DNA from: Harmothoe impar | Taxonomy: Eukaryota; Annelida; Polychaeta; Phyllodocida; Polynoidae | Length of the DNA: 64,000 nucleotides | Direction: 5' to 3' | NCBI GenBank assembly: GCA_947462335.1 | Contig: OX381709.1 | Span: 41,572,933 to 41,636,932 of the forward strand | In this document: positions 22,844-33,030 of the stretch, in pieces | How the letters are laid out: each line of letters begins with the position of its first letter | Numbering within the stretch: the stretch's first letter is position 1 | Notes under the pieces: generated by a model | Databases searched by the model: none | What the model saw: the letters and a program-made list of their open reading frames with translations, nothing else | What the model was told of the DNA's origin: nothing | Made by a program: the position numbers and the translations under genes

Positions 22844-25800
22844 ATGGCCTGCAAGTTAGGTAAGTCGTTGTAAACAAGCCGGAATTTTGTTATTTATGCA
22901 ACCTTTAGATAATGCATCGCACTATTTGCACGAGAAATGACAACTGTATGTAGCTGTCATTCAATGTATGCTATGATTGTCCATTTTATATCCTTATACT
23001 CGGTAAAATCCAGGTTGTTTTTGTTCACCTTGAGCTGTCACACAGTCTTTCAACCGGCCGTCCTCACTGTCAACACCAACAACGGAGTTAACATTTGACA
23101 CTGACAGCTGCTCGATGAACTACATTAATATTTAAATATGTATAGCCATGATTTCGCTCATTCACCTCGCACCCATATTCGCTCTACATGTTGACCATTC
23201 TTCCAAATGAATCTTCGTAGATCAAGACCAGTATTGCTAGGCACTGTCAGTGCCTGGCTCATGCAGTGTATTAAACTGACTGTCAGCAAGGCCAGGCCCA
23301 AGCCAATGCAAGGGTCAGACAAAACACTCTTTATTTATTTTTTTCTCCTTTTTTAAAAGTAAACCTGTTTTATTTTAATCTGGGTAGACATAACCTCGAT
23401 TATCTGCCGGCCACTACTAGTACTAGTGACAAGACCAGTCTAGACTAGTCACTAGACTAGAGTAGAGCAGTCTCGGACTCTCAGCCCAACATTGTTGGAA
23501 TGCTTCAAACCATACAGCGACAGTACCAAGGTAGCGTACCTCGGTACTGTCGATGTAAGGTTTGAAGCAATCCAACAACTTGAACAAGCCCAACACTGCT
23601 CCGTCCCTTCTGCTGTGTACCGTATCATATGCCAGCAGTAATGGCAGTGCATTGGAACAGAACTTTTCACGCTTACACCAGATTGCTAGCGCAAATGAGT
23701 GTGTATTGGCCAATACACACCCAATTGTAGACAGATTCTTATCTAGTTCAAAGCGACAGGACTAGGCCAGGGCCTAATTATCCAATGGACCACTGTCTCT
23801 ATCATCTGAGACAGTGGAACAAACTCAAATGATCGTCAAAGCAATAAGGGCATTATTTCTCCTCCCTGACTGCCCTCTATTAAAACCAAAAGCTAATTCA
23901 GAGATGTAAGTGGTCAGGGATTTCCCTGAAAATAGGGATTTCAAAGATCTCTCCTCTGTTTAAATATACACTAATAATAGTGGTTTAAGGGTAATCCAGT
24001 ATCTTTTCAGGGATTTTGTCAATACCCAACTTACATCTCTGCTAATTAGAAAAAGAAGCTAGAACCAGCCTAAAGGCTAAAGCTAATAGGGTCCCCCTGT
24101 GTCAGTGGGGACCTTTATGATGGGGGTATGACCTGAGGGTATGAAGGAGTAGAATAACTTTCGGGGGCCTTCCATGATACCACTGAGCATACCGGATTCA
24201 TAAAAGGTGTCTCGTGTCTTACTGCTGTGATCAGTCACTTTGTTTGGCAGCCGTTGCGTCTGACAGTAGACCATGTCTTGAGATATTAAAGGCTATGGTT
24301 TGTCTGGCCCTGCCTACTATGGTAATAGCCCAGGTATTTAGGACCAGGCAAATAAAAGAACACTTGCTATCCTTAGAAAAGAGTAGGGGACGCGCCCCGG
24401 TAGCAGTGTTCTCCCTCACCTCATAGATGCGGTCATTCATTTCATAGATTCAATCATCCATAGATGTGGTCACTGCTGTATTGCCATTGGGCAAGCAGCA
24501 TGTAAATATCCTACTGCGAGGCAAGCCTACTGATATCTGTGGACGGCTACCTTGCTAACTTCAGATAAGTCTGGGGCATCATTGTACACTTGGATGTTAA
24601 AGTGACATGGTCCGATTTTTTCAAAATTGTTAATCCTACCTAAATGTGTTCCAAATGTTAGTACAATATCATATTTGGAGGATAGGGGACAATACAATGT
24701 CATCTATAGCCAATAGGAGCTCATTTAGAGGGTCTAACATGGCCGAGGTACATGTATTTTACAGTGTATTGTCAATGGGGGAATTATAGCGTGCACTCCA
24801 AAAGTCTTAAATTGAGCATAAAACTGACAATTGACTGAATTCTAAGCTAAACTAATGGGGAATAATGTTAATAAAATAGGTAGGACATATAGTAGGACCA
24901 TACTGAACATTTCTGTTCATTTTTAACAAAATTGATTTTTGAGCCTTAATCATCGGACCATGTCACTTTAAGCAAATCAATCAAAACAAATTAAAATTCT
25001 GCCTAAGCCAGCTAAGGGGTAGTATACCTTATGTCTGCCTTCCTGTTGAGGACCCTGACTGACTTATTACCTCAATTTCTGGTATAATCAATTAAAACAT
25101 GGATATCACTCCCTGCAATCTAGAATATTGCACATTAATTAACACCGGCTACTAATCTGGATTGTATAGAGTAATAGTATGGTAGCCATTGTTAATGGTT
25201 ACCAAAATGCACCCGAAGATCCCCCCTCAAGAACTAAATCTACCATTGTAGAAGGCAAAGGAGCCCGAAAGGGATGAACCTTGAATCAGTGACCATTGTT
25301 AATGGACTCAGGTTTAAATGAGGTCTTAGTAAGGTTATATTCAACAGCCAGAGCTTGGTGACCATTGTTAATGGACCAATTGCAAGGAAAAGGAAAATTG
25401 TGAAAGGCTACAGGGACAATGAATGGGAACTGGCCACCCCTATTGAAGACACTACTCTAAGAAGTGTGCACACCAATACAGGGGAAAGCTGCCTGAGACA
25501 TGCAATAGTCATGTCGCAGGCAGGGGACCTATTTTTTTTTTTTTGAAACGTTTTTATTTTATCCTGGTTACATGTATCAGTTTGACTGTTCGACCACTAT
25601 ACAACCAGCTTTTTAGGGTCAGGAGCTGAGGCCCTGGTATATTACAACAATTTTGGTCGGATAAAATAAAATATCCTATTCAATACAAACATGAGGAGTA
25701 ATGTTGCGCTCCGAGGGAGAGAGGGGTATAACCGAGTACAGATAAAAGAACATTTAACGAGTATAAAAATAAATACACAAAGATACAAGGACTATACATA

Positions 25801-28800
25801 GACAGGGTTTATCAGCCCTACTATCTGCTGTTACCCGTTCTCCCATTAGTAAGTCAGTTAGTCAGAGGCCACATGCCAGATACCGACCCAAATGAGCCAA
25901 CCCAGGATAATTTTGCACCACAAAGAGACTCTTTGATACTCAACCCATCAATTCATCATAAATGTAAAGTCTTGTCTCGTCTTAAATCATCCATATTTTC
26001 TACACAAAAAATTCTTATGTTGGCTCCTAGCAAAGATTAGTCAGATAAGTTACCGTGACAAAAAGACTATTAATAAGACTAGTTACACTTTAAGGGGTGC
26101 TAGCTGTCACATGCTACCCCCTAGGGTCATCATGGGAGATCGGCCCTGCTGAATGTTTACCCTAAGCTAAAATAAAAACCGTTTAAAAAACCCAAAAAAA
26201 CTCACCCTTTGAACCTGACCCATTAAGCTCGTTTTTTAGAACCATCAGTGGTCATTTTATGATTCAGACAGGCATCCTAGTGGTACAGGCGAATTCCTCC
26301 AGGAGCTTTAATATCTGATGCCCTTGCCCTGCTGTGATCTCATTTAAAATAAGGAATCTCTTTGTCCGCCTCGTCATCAGCTCTTCCGGAAAATACTTAA
26401 TGTAAACAGATAAGAGCTGCAAATATACACCCTCAGTCTCCATAGCGTTAAAAAAATAAAAATAAGCATACGGGTACAGAATACAGCAACTAACTAACTT
26501 GCCAACCAGGAGTTAACACAATACTTGTGATATTGTGATGTGATATAAGCCAAGCCAGAAAGCATTAAACTGTAACATGTACATTATTTTGTGGATCAAA
26601 AGGAAAATAAATTGTGTGCTGACTAGTTGAGTTCAGGTAGTACTCAGGGTCAAACCCCTGATGACAAGGAGGCTGAGCACATCAAACATGGTTTAGGCCT
26701 TTTAAAAAAAGTTAAAATTTGACCTTTTTTTTTTAGTAAAAGAAAGTAATTTTAGTGGTAAATACGCCAAAAATGTCACAATTTTCTCCCAAATAAAGAA
26801 AAATGTCTCAAAGAAATTACGGCCCAAAAAACGTAGGGTCGCATAGAGGTTCTGATTGCGGCGACTCGAGTACTGTACTATACATCTATGAAAGCCGCAC
26901 CTAGTCTATGCACTGATGATCTGTCCTGCGTACTAGCCGAGGCTTCTACGTGATAATCTACTGTACCTCTGAAAACTGTAACACACCCCGCCTTTTAAGA
27001 CAACCCTTTCCGTTTGAAGAAAAAAAATCGTTATATAGAGAGAGAGAAAAAATTATGCAAAGGCGGGCGCATGTCGTACTGTAAATTCTCGGGGTGTAAA
27101 CCTCGACTTGTAAGCATGTTAGACTCAGCATTGATTCAATACCAAACATGCCTATATGTAGCTATATAGGGTTCGGCTTATACGAGGGCTTTTATAAGTA
27201 TACTTAAGTACTAAATTAGCAATTTTCGAAACTTTTGTAGTTGTGGTCAACAGACACGGTCCTCGTTTTCTACAATTTTCGAAACTATTCACACACCCTG
27301 TGCGAATTGTGGGATTTGTCAAAGTTATAGGTATGGCTTATACATGAGTGGGGCTTATACACAAGAATTTACACATTTTATACTATATATTTGGCCTTGT
27401 AATGATGTGTTAAGCACACTTTAATAATGTAGGTATCTCTATCATTTCAGTGGGGAGTTTACCAGGGAGGCTGCAGCTTGCAGCCCTGGTGGGACGTCAG
27501 AGCGGTGCACTCTCAGCACAATGTAGATACCTACACACCCAAAAGACGAAGCAAGAAGATAAGAAATGCATGAGGTAAGGGTTGGATTAGATTTTCGGTA
27601 GATTTGCTTCATTATGATTGGGTATGTTAGCAAATGTATGGTGCAACCTTTAACATGCAGTTAGCCATAATTTGTAATGATTCAGAAAGTCTAGAAAGAC
27701 ATCACATACATGTACATTGTAGAATGATTGTTTAACTGCACTCGTGTATCTAATTGGTTAATGAAATAGATATATAGAATTATAGATGATGTAAATGGTT
27801 CGAAAGATATGCTTTGTCATTGGCTTTTTGAATAAACACTATTTCAATGGGGCTTTTTTTCTAGTCTGGTGCCGTATCGGGAACAGAGTACAGAGGCTGC
27901 TCCGGCTGTCCGCAAGCCCTACTCACCCTTCCAGAACACTAACAACACAGCAGAATATGCCCTCGCCAGAGTTGACGACCTTGTCAACTGGGCCAGGAAG
28001 GTTGGTACCTTATGCCTGACGGAAATGTTTTTACGAAAGAAAATATGTCCAAGAAAACGAGATAATATTACAATAAGAATTCTTCTTATTACTGGACATC
28101 GATTCTCTCTCTTTGTAGCTCTATAGTGATCGATGCCCAGTTTTATACTTCAGACCAGTGGCTCATTTTGGCTGTTTTTTGCCTCACAGATTGCTTCTAG
28201 GGCAAAATCCTGACTAGGTGCCAATATATTCTCTATGCCAATGTGTAATATGAGGGTAGAAAACACTGGAACCTCAGTTAGAAAAAATCCTACTGAACAG
28301 TTTTTGAGAAAATTAGGGTTTTGTTGCATATTTTTGGTGTTTTTAGTACATTTCCTACATAAACCGTGAACGCCAGCATTTCTCACTTTTCAGGTCTTTA
28401 GAATCAGAATTTGACTTTTTTTTATTCGCAGTAGGATTTCTGAGTATCGAGCCATTCTAGAAAAGCTATTCTTTGGAAAAAATACTTAGTATTTCTTGAT
28501 GATTTTCGTTGCACAAATTTAGGGTTGTAATATAAAAACTGCATTGTCATCCAATCAAAGTGTTTATGCACTGTTGATGGTCACCCCCTCCCACCCACTT
28601 CACTCTGCATTGAAGGAGAACAGGCAGGGGAGGTTCATGTGTCCGTATATAGCTGTTGACCTGGGTGCTGGGTGCATTTTTAATTTATGGGGTGCCAACT
28701 GTTCATGAAAGAAAAATCAAATAGAATTTTTCTTTTTTTAGTATCAGATTAATGCAACTACAATTTGTAATAGCACTTAAAGCATTATATTTGCATTAAT

Positions 28801-31800
28801 ATGAATAGTAGCCACCTTATGGGGTGCCAACTATTCATGAAAGAAAAATCGATAAGAATTTGTTTTTTATTAGCATTAGATTGATGCAACTACAATTCGA
28901 GATTGCATTTTAAGCATCTTAAATGAATGGTACCGTAAATTCTCGCGTAGAAGCCGCGGCTTGTACGCGAGTCAGACTCAGCTTTCTTTTGATACCAAAC
29001 ATGCCTATATAGGGTGCGGCTTATACGAGAGTTTTTATTAGTATACTACAGTACCAAAATCGCAATATTCAGACCCCCTCTGCGGCTTATATAATTTGTC
29101 AAAGTTAGGGGTGCGGCTTATACGCGAGTTAGGCTTATACGCGAGAATTTACGGTAGTCATCTTAAATATATGGGGTGCCAACTGTTCATGAATTTAAAA
29201 AAAAGAATAGAATTAGTTTTTTTATTAGTATCAGATTAATGCAACTACAATTTGTGATTGCACTTAAAGCATTGTGGCATGCAATGACTGGTAGCCACCT
29301 TGAATGTATGGGGTGCCAACTGTTCATGAAAGAAAGAAAAGAAAGTATTTTTTTTAAGAATCAAATTAATGCAACTGCAATTCAAGATTGCATTTAAGCA
29401 TTATGGCATTCAATGACTGGTGGCCATCTTGAACCTATGGGGTGCCAACTCTTCATGAAAAAAAACCCAACTAAATTGGATTTTTTTAACAGTATAAAAT
29501 TTATGCAACTACATTTCAAGATTGCATTTAAAGCATTGTGGCATTCAATGAATGGTGGCCATCCTAAACCTATGGGGTGCCAACTGTGTTTGAAAAAGGT
29601 ATCAAATAGAAATTTTCTTATATGAATTATACAAATTAATGCAACTATAATTCTTCATTGCACTGAAAGCATTGTGGCATTTAGTAAATGGTAGCCATCT
29701 TGAATGGGTTGAATGAAAGAAAAATCAAATAGGATTTGGTTTTTTTGATAGTATCAAATTAATGCAACTACAAGTCAAGATTGCATTTCAGGCATCGCAA
29801 CATTCAATGAGTGATAGCCATCTTGAATCTATGGGATGCCAACTGTTCATGAAAGAAAAATGGAATAGATTTTTTTTTATTAGTATCAAATTACTGCAAC
29901 TGCAATTCGAGATTACATTGAAAGCATGGTGGCATTCAATGAATGGTTGCAATCTTGAATTTTTAAATGAACATACACACAGACATATTCATAGGCATGA
30001 ACATGGTGTTCTCCTTCATATAGATATTCATGGATTTCTACTTCTACTAAATATAGATTTCTGTTGGAAGGATTCTGTTACATGGATGTCGATGTCCAGT
30101 TTTAGATATATATCCATATAGTGCATTGGAGTGCTATAATGTTGGACTGCTGTATATTTTTAATGGGTAAAAGTATGATTGGACGCAAAATCGGTCAAAT
30201 TTGTGTTCTTTCTAGTCTAGGAAATGGCCAACAATGAAGGAGAAAATATTATTAGGGGATGGGCGCCTACTATGTGGAATATGGTACATTTTGTACTTGG
30301 TATTTGCTGAGTAAATCACCAAGCTTTCATAATCAGCATATGATGTTATTTTTCAATTTATCAAATGTTATTTTTCTGTTCCTCGCAGGGTTCCTTGTGG
30401 CCGCTCACTTTCGGCCTGGCGTGTTGCGCTGTAGAGATGATGCACTTTGCTGCTCCGCGTTACGACATGGACAGGTTTGGTGTCGTTTTCCGTGCCTCCC
30501 CTCGCCAAGCAGATTGTATCATTGTCGCAGGGACAGTGACCAACAAAATGGCACCTGCTCTTAGGAAAGTGAGTCATTTCTCCCATAAGCAAATACCAAA
30601 AGTGATAATTAATGTTTCCAAATATGATGTGTCGTTGATATTTAGAGTATGCATTTCCCATACATACACGTTTACGAATTCACTTCAATTCAAATTTCAT
30701 TTATTCATCCTGGTAATGACTGGGCTGGTAGCCTGTGTTAATACAAATCAAACTCAATATTGCAAACATCCAAAATATAAAAGGTTTGTTTGCCGCTACC
30801 ACTATATTCCAATCTTCCATAGTATATCGCTCTTTAGCTCATAACATTTTGTATACTAAAATTAGTCTGCATATCAGTAAACTGGAAGTGCTGATCATCG
30901 TCCAATAAATGATAATCCTCAATCTTCTGCCTTTCTGTCAGGTATACGACCAGATGCCAGACCCTCGGTGGGTGATCTCAATGGGTAGCTGTGCTAACGG
31001 TGGCGGATACTACCACTACTCCTACTCCGTAGTACGCGGGTGTGACCGCATTATCCCAGTAGATGTATATGTACCAGGTGAGTTTGAACAGTTGTGATTT
31101 CTTAAAAGCTATTACAGGGTTGCCCCTGGTGGGGAAAATATCTGGGAAAAAAATTTCCGTTCCAGGTCAGGGAAATGTCAGGGAATTTCAGATTTCTTGG
31201 CAAAATGTCAGGGAAAATGAGATTTCCTAAAAATGTCAGGGAAAACAAATTAATATTTTGTCAGGGAAAATCTTGTGAATACCAAAAAAGTCACCCGTTT
31301 TCTTTGGAAAAGTCTGTATTATACTATGGTTTCAAGGGAGAAAAAAATCTAAATCCTCAAGAGGGAAGGGGTAAAATATGTGCGTGCACGCGATACACAA
31401 AACTCCTGTTGTCAACTATTTTACTAATAACCACTCGGTAAGTAGAAGATAACTTAAAACGAGTGCATATTCATAGTTTGGGTGCATTTAAAAACATTGA
31501 GTTTATGTCACGATTGTCAGGGAAAATTGATATAACGTCAGGGAAATGTCCGTGGCAACACTGTATTAAGATATTTATGATTTTAATAGTTGCAGTGCAC
31601 ATAGCAAGTATCACCTCTTTTTCCCACTTCATTCTGGCGATAAAGATGTAATTCTCCCAATATTCTACTTCTCATGTCCCGCTAATGGCTTTGGTTAAAC
31701 ATGCAGTCCTAACTATACTATCCATGCAAAATTCTTTTTTGAAAAAAGAGAATCTAGTTGTTACTAATGTGCTGTTTTTCACTTTCTCCCCCAGGATGTC

Positions 31801-31892
31801 CACCATCAGCCGAGGCCCTCCTATATGGCGTTTTGCAATTGCAGAAGAAAATCAAGCGAATGAATCTTACTCAGCAGTGGTATCGCAAGTAA
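22844..31892 (+). CDS. NDUFS7: NADH:ubiquinone oxidoreductase iron-sulfur subunit 7 (complex I, PSST/NuoB-type), six exons
   Basis: Core subunit of mitochondrial complex I that holds 4Fe-4S cluster N2, the last electron carrier before ubiquinone. Exons: 22844-22859, 27451-27574, 27865-28000, 30389-30568, 30942-31077, 31795-31892. All borders are AG/GT, phases join, and the sum is 690 nt (229 residues plus stop). Residues 1-45 are Arg/Leu/Ala-rich with almost no acid before residue 41, as in a mitochondrial presequence. Next come [10 protein letters not shown] (83-92) and the conserved core [33 protein letters not shown] and [13 protein letters not shown], ending WYRK. All four N2 ligands are seen: the tandem Cys104-Cys105, Cys169 and Cys199. 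The start ATG has a near-ideal context (CCACCATGG). Length matches animal homologues. Intron 1 (4.6 kb) and intron 3 (2.4 kb) are filled with repeats. A poly(A) signal follows at 32087. Confidence 0.97.
23492..23578 (+). ncRNA. Pre-miRNA-like hairpin in NDUFS7 intron 1 (or foldback element)
   Basis: 36-nt arms (23492-23527 and 23543-23578) pair at 33 of 36 positions around a 15-nt loop. The arm begins TTGTTGGAATGCTTCAAACC. Size and isolated mismatches resemble a miRNA precursor, but a small foldback transposon would look the same. Orientation is taken from the host gene. Confidence 0.3.
24083..24595 (-). repeat. Dispersed ~565-bp repeat, copy 3 (inverted), in NDUFS7 intron 1
   Basis: Reverse complement of 15826-16393 with substitutions. 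The minus-strand frame keeps [16 protein letters not shown] and [20 protein letters not shown]. Confidence 0.75.
24597..24971. mobile_element. MITE with 20-bp TIR and TTAA ends
   Basis: TTAAAGTGACATGGTCCGAT at 24597 and its exact inverse ending at 24971 bound 375 bp of AT-rich DNA. TTAA at both tips fits piggyBac- or Kolobok-type target duplication. No frame inside. Confidence 0.75.
25186..25374. promoter_or_regulatory. Three copies of CCATTGTTAATGG in NDUFS7 intron 1
   Basis: The near-palindrome occurs at 25186-25198, 25293-25305 and 25362-25374; the last two share GTGA/GTGACC flanks. CCATTGTT fits the SOX HMG-box consensus. Could be a regulatory cluster or remains of a short repeat. Confidence 0.25.
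25532..25558 (-). repeat. Genomic poly(A) tract with AATAAA: 3' end of a retroposed sequence
   Basis: Plus strand shows 13 T (25532-25544), then gaaacgtt and tttatt (25553-25558). Read on the minus strand this is AATAAA, 8 bases, and an A run, the signature of a reverse-transcribed poly(A) tail. The insert would extend to the right, through the open frame at 26264-26443. Confidence 0.55.
26264..26443 (-). CDS. 59-residue open frame antisense in NDUFS7 intron 1, possibly a retrocopy or terminal exon
   Basis: Minus-strand ATG at 26443 to TGA at 26264-26266. The product starts [20 protein letters not shown], has a basic middle ([20 protein letters not shown]) and a helical end ([18 protein letters not shown]). 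Composition is protein-like, unlike neighbouring frames. About 700 nt downstream on the same strand is AATAAA (25553-25558) followed after 8 bases by a 13-base A run (25532-25544), as at the 3' end of an inserted mRNA copy. A pyrimidine-rich tract just before the frame could be an acceptor (tatggag|ACTGAG), so a terminal exon is the alternative. Family not recognised. Confidence 0.35.
   Translation of the reverse strand: METEGVYLQLLSVYIKYFPEELMTRRTKRFLILNEITAGQGHQILKLLEEFACTTRMPV
27076..27375. mobile_element. Diverged copy of the CCGTAAATTCTCG MITE
   Basis: Left TACTGTAAATTCTCGGGGTG and right ACAAGAATTTACAC match the ends of the fresh copy at 28933-29154, and the interiors share ATACCAAACATGCCTATAT and TTCGGCTTATACGAG. 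Longer and more decayed than that copy. Confidence 0.6.
28086..30159. mobile_element. ~2-kb satellite-bearing repeat, copy 1, fills most of NDUFS7 intron 3
   Basis: Shared with 39095-40924 from TTATTACTGGACATCG to ACTGCTGTATATTT. The left ~600 bp is unique; the middle is an array of about nine ~130-bp units, each with ATGGGGTGCCAACTGTTCAT, a T run, ATTAATGCAACTACAATT and GCATTGTGGCATTCAATGAA. CTGGACATCGA near the left and TCGATGTCCAG near the right are inverted. Interrupted by a MITE at 28933-29154. Frames in the array are by-products. Confidence 0.85.
28933..29154. mobile_element. 222-bp MITE with TA target duplication, nested in the ~2-kb repeat
   Basis: Ends CCGTAAATTCTCGCGTA and TACGCGAGAATTTACGG are inverted and flanked by TA (28931-28932, 29155-29156). 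The sister repeat has the empty site: AATGG-TA-GTCATC at 39946-39947. TA duplication points to the Tc1/mariner group. Confidence 0.85.
31115..31563. mobile_element. Element with hAT-like ends, GTCAGGGAAA repeats and 5-bp TATTA duplication, NDUFS7 intron 5
   Basis: Left CAGGGTTGCC and right GGCAACACTG are inverted, flanked by TATTA on both sides (31110-31114, 31564-31568). The interior has at least six copies of GTCAGGGAAA. CAG-G ends with a short duplication fit the hAT superfamily; no transposase frame. Confidence 0.65.
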
Positions 31893-32086
31893 ATAATGAT
31901 GACAGTTTGATAATTATTAGGACTTTATGTGGAACCATCACACCCACATCGTTGGTATAATGTCTATGAGTGACCTGTAAATAGCAATAAGGTATGGTCA
32001 CTTTATCGGACATCTATGAATTCTCTAACTGGAACACCCGAGTTTGGTACTGACGATTCGTTGTATAGTGTCATAGTTATGACGAA

Positions 32087-32092
32087 AATAAA
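32087..32092 (+). terminator. Poly(A) signal of NDUFS7
   Basis: AATAAA lies 195 nt after the NDUFS7 stop codon, the first canonical signal downstream on the plus strand. The transcript would end near 32.11 kb, short of the convergent laminin 3' end. Confidence 0.7.
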
Positions 32093-32500
32093 ATGATGCT
32101 GAAACTATACATGTTCTTTTTGTTTTGCTGAAGTACTATAAGTGACCGACATGCTTAGCCATTGTTGAGGATTAACTCATAGACCCAATACCAGTTTCCC
32201 CTATTTCCAGACAATTTACTCGATATTCCACCAGAGCACCCCATCACCTATTCCCTATTATACCGATCGCTTCTTGATTTGCATTATAAACATAGTCACG
32301 GGTGCATGCTTGTTCCTTTCGCAATAGGCGTGTAGCTGGATGCATTATGAACCAATGAGATAACTCCCTGGCCTTCACTGCGGAATTCTTAGGGGGCATT
32401 ATGTAACAGCTTGTACCCATTGTGATTGCTGTATCAGTGCTTATCTCGGCAGTTACAGGCTTAAGTAATGGATGCGCCTACAGGACGTCCAGCTTGACCC

Positions 32501-32659
32501 CTATAAGGGAGTGGTTATTTACTATAGGACAAAGGGGTCAGCCACGCTCAATTTCAACTTGCCTGAGAGGGGGACCAAAACAATGATGACCCCTGTCAGA
32601 AAAAGGGGGGGGAGGCAGAAAAATGTCAATGTGCTTAAAAAAATGACCACTCTATAAGC
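32501..32659. mobile_element. Small relative of the G-run foldback, between the NDUFS7 and laminin 3' ends
   Basis: Ends CTATAAGGGAGTGGTTATTT and AAATGACCACTCTATAAG are inverted and resemble the 20991-21318 tips; interior GACCCCTGTCAG and a G run are also shared. Confidence 0.5.
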
Positions 32660-32736
32660 ATTAACCAGTATCAAATTAGACCGATTTGTTGTTTGAATAT
32701 AGAATGATACATTTGGGACAAAATTCCATGGTTAAA

Positions 32737-32746
32737 TTTATTTATT
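32737..32746 (-). terminator. Poly(A) signal of the laminin alpha gene
   Basis: The plus strand shows attta-tttatt here, giving overlapping AATAAA motifs on the minus strand about 290 nt after the laminin stop (33031-33033). This places the 3' end about 0.6 kb from that of NDUFS7. Confidence 0.6.
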
Positions 32747-33030
32747 CACGTATGGATATTGAACATAAAGTACACGCGTCAGAGAAATTGCTCCTTATGT
32801 ACAACTAACACTAGGCCCTACACCAATAAAATTTGAAAAATATAAAATATATACTCTTGACAGGAACAATGGCTCTGCTCCTGTTTCTGTATGGAAGACG
32901 TCATTACTTCATCACAGATAATACTTGAAGAGATGAATATCAATAAAAGAGTAATTTCTCTCGTCAAATGCCTGGTCAGCTATGGTAAGCATAGAAGCTT
33001 ACACACCATGTAATATTATCAACTTGTCAT

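Noticed and set aside
29176..30121. Frames reading MGCQLFMKE repeatedly (also 39833-40411)
   Set aside because: Produced by the ~130-bp satellite units of the 2-kb repeat, with frameshifts between units.
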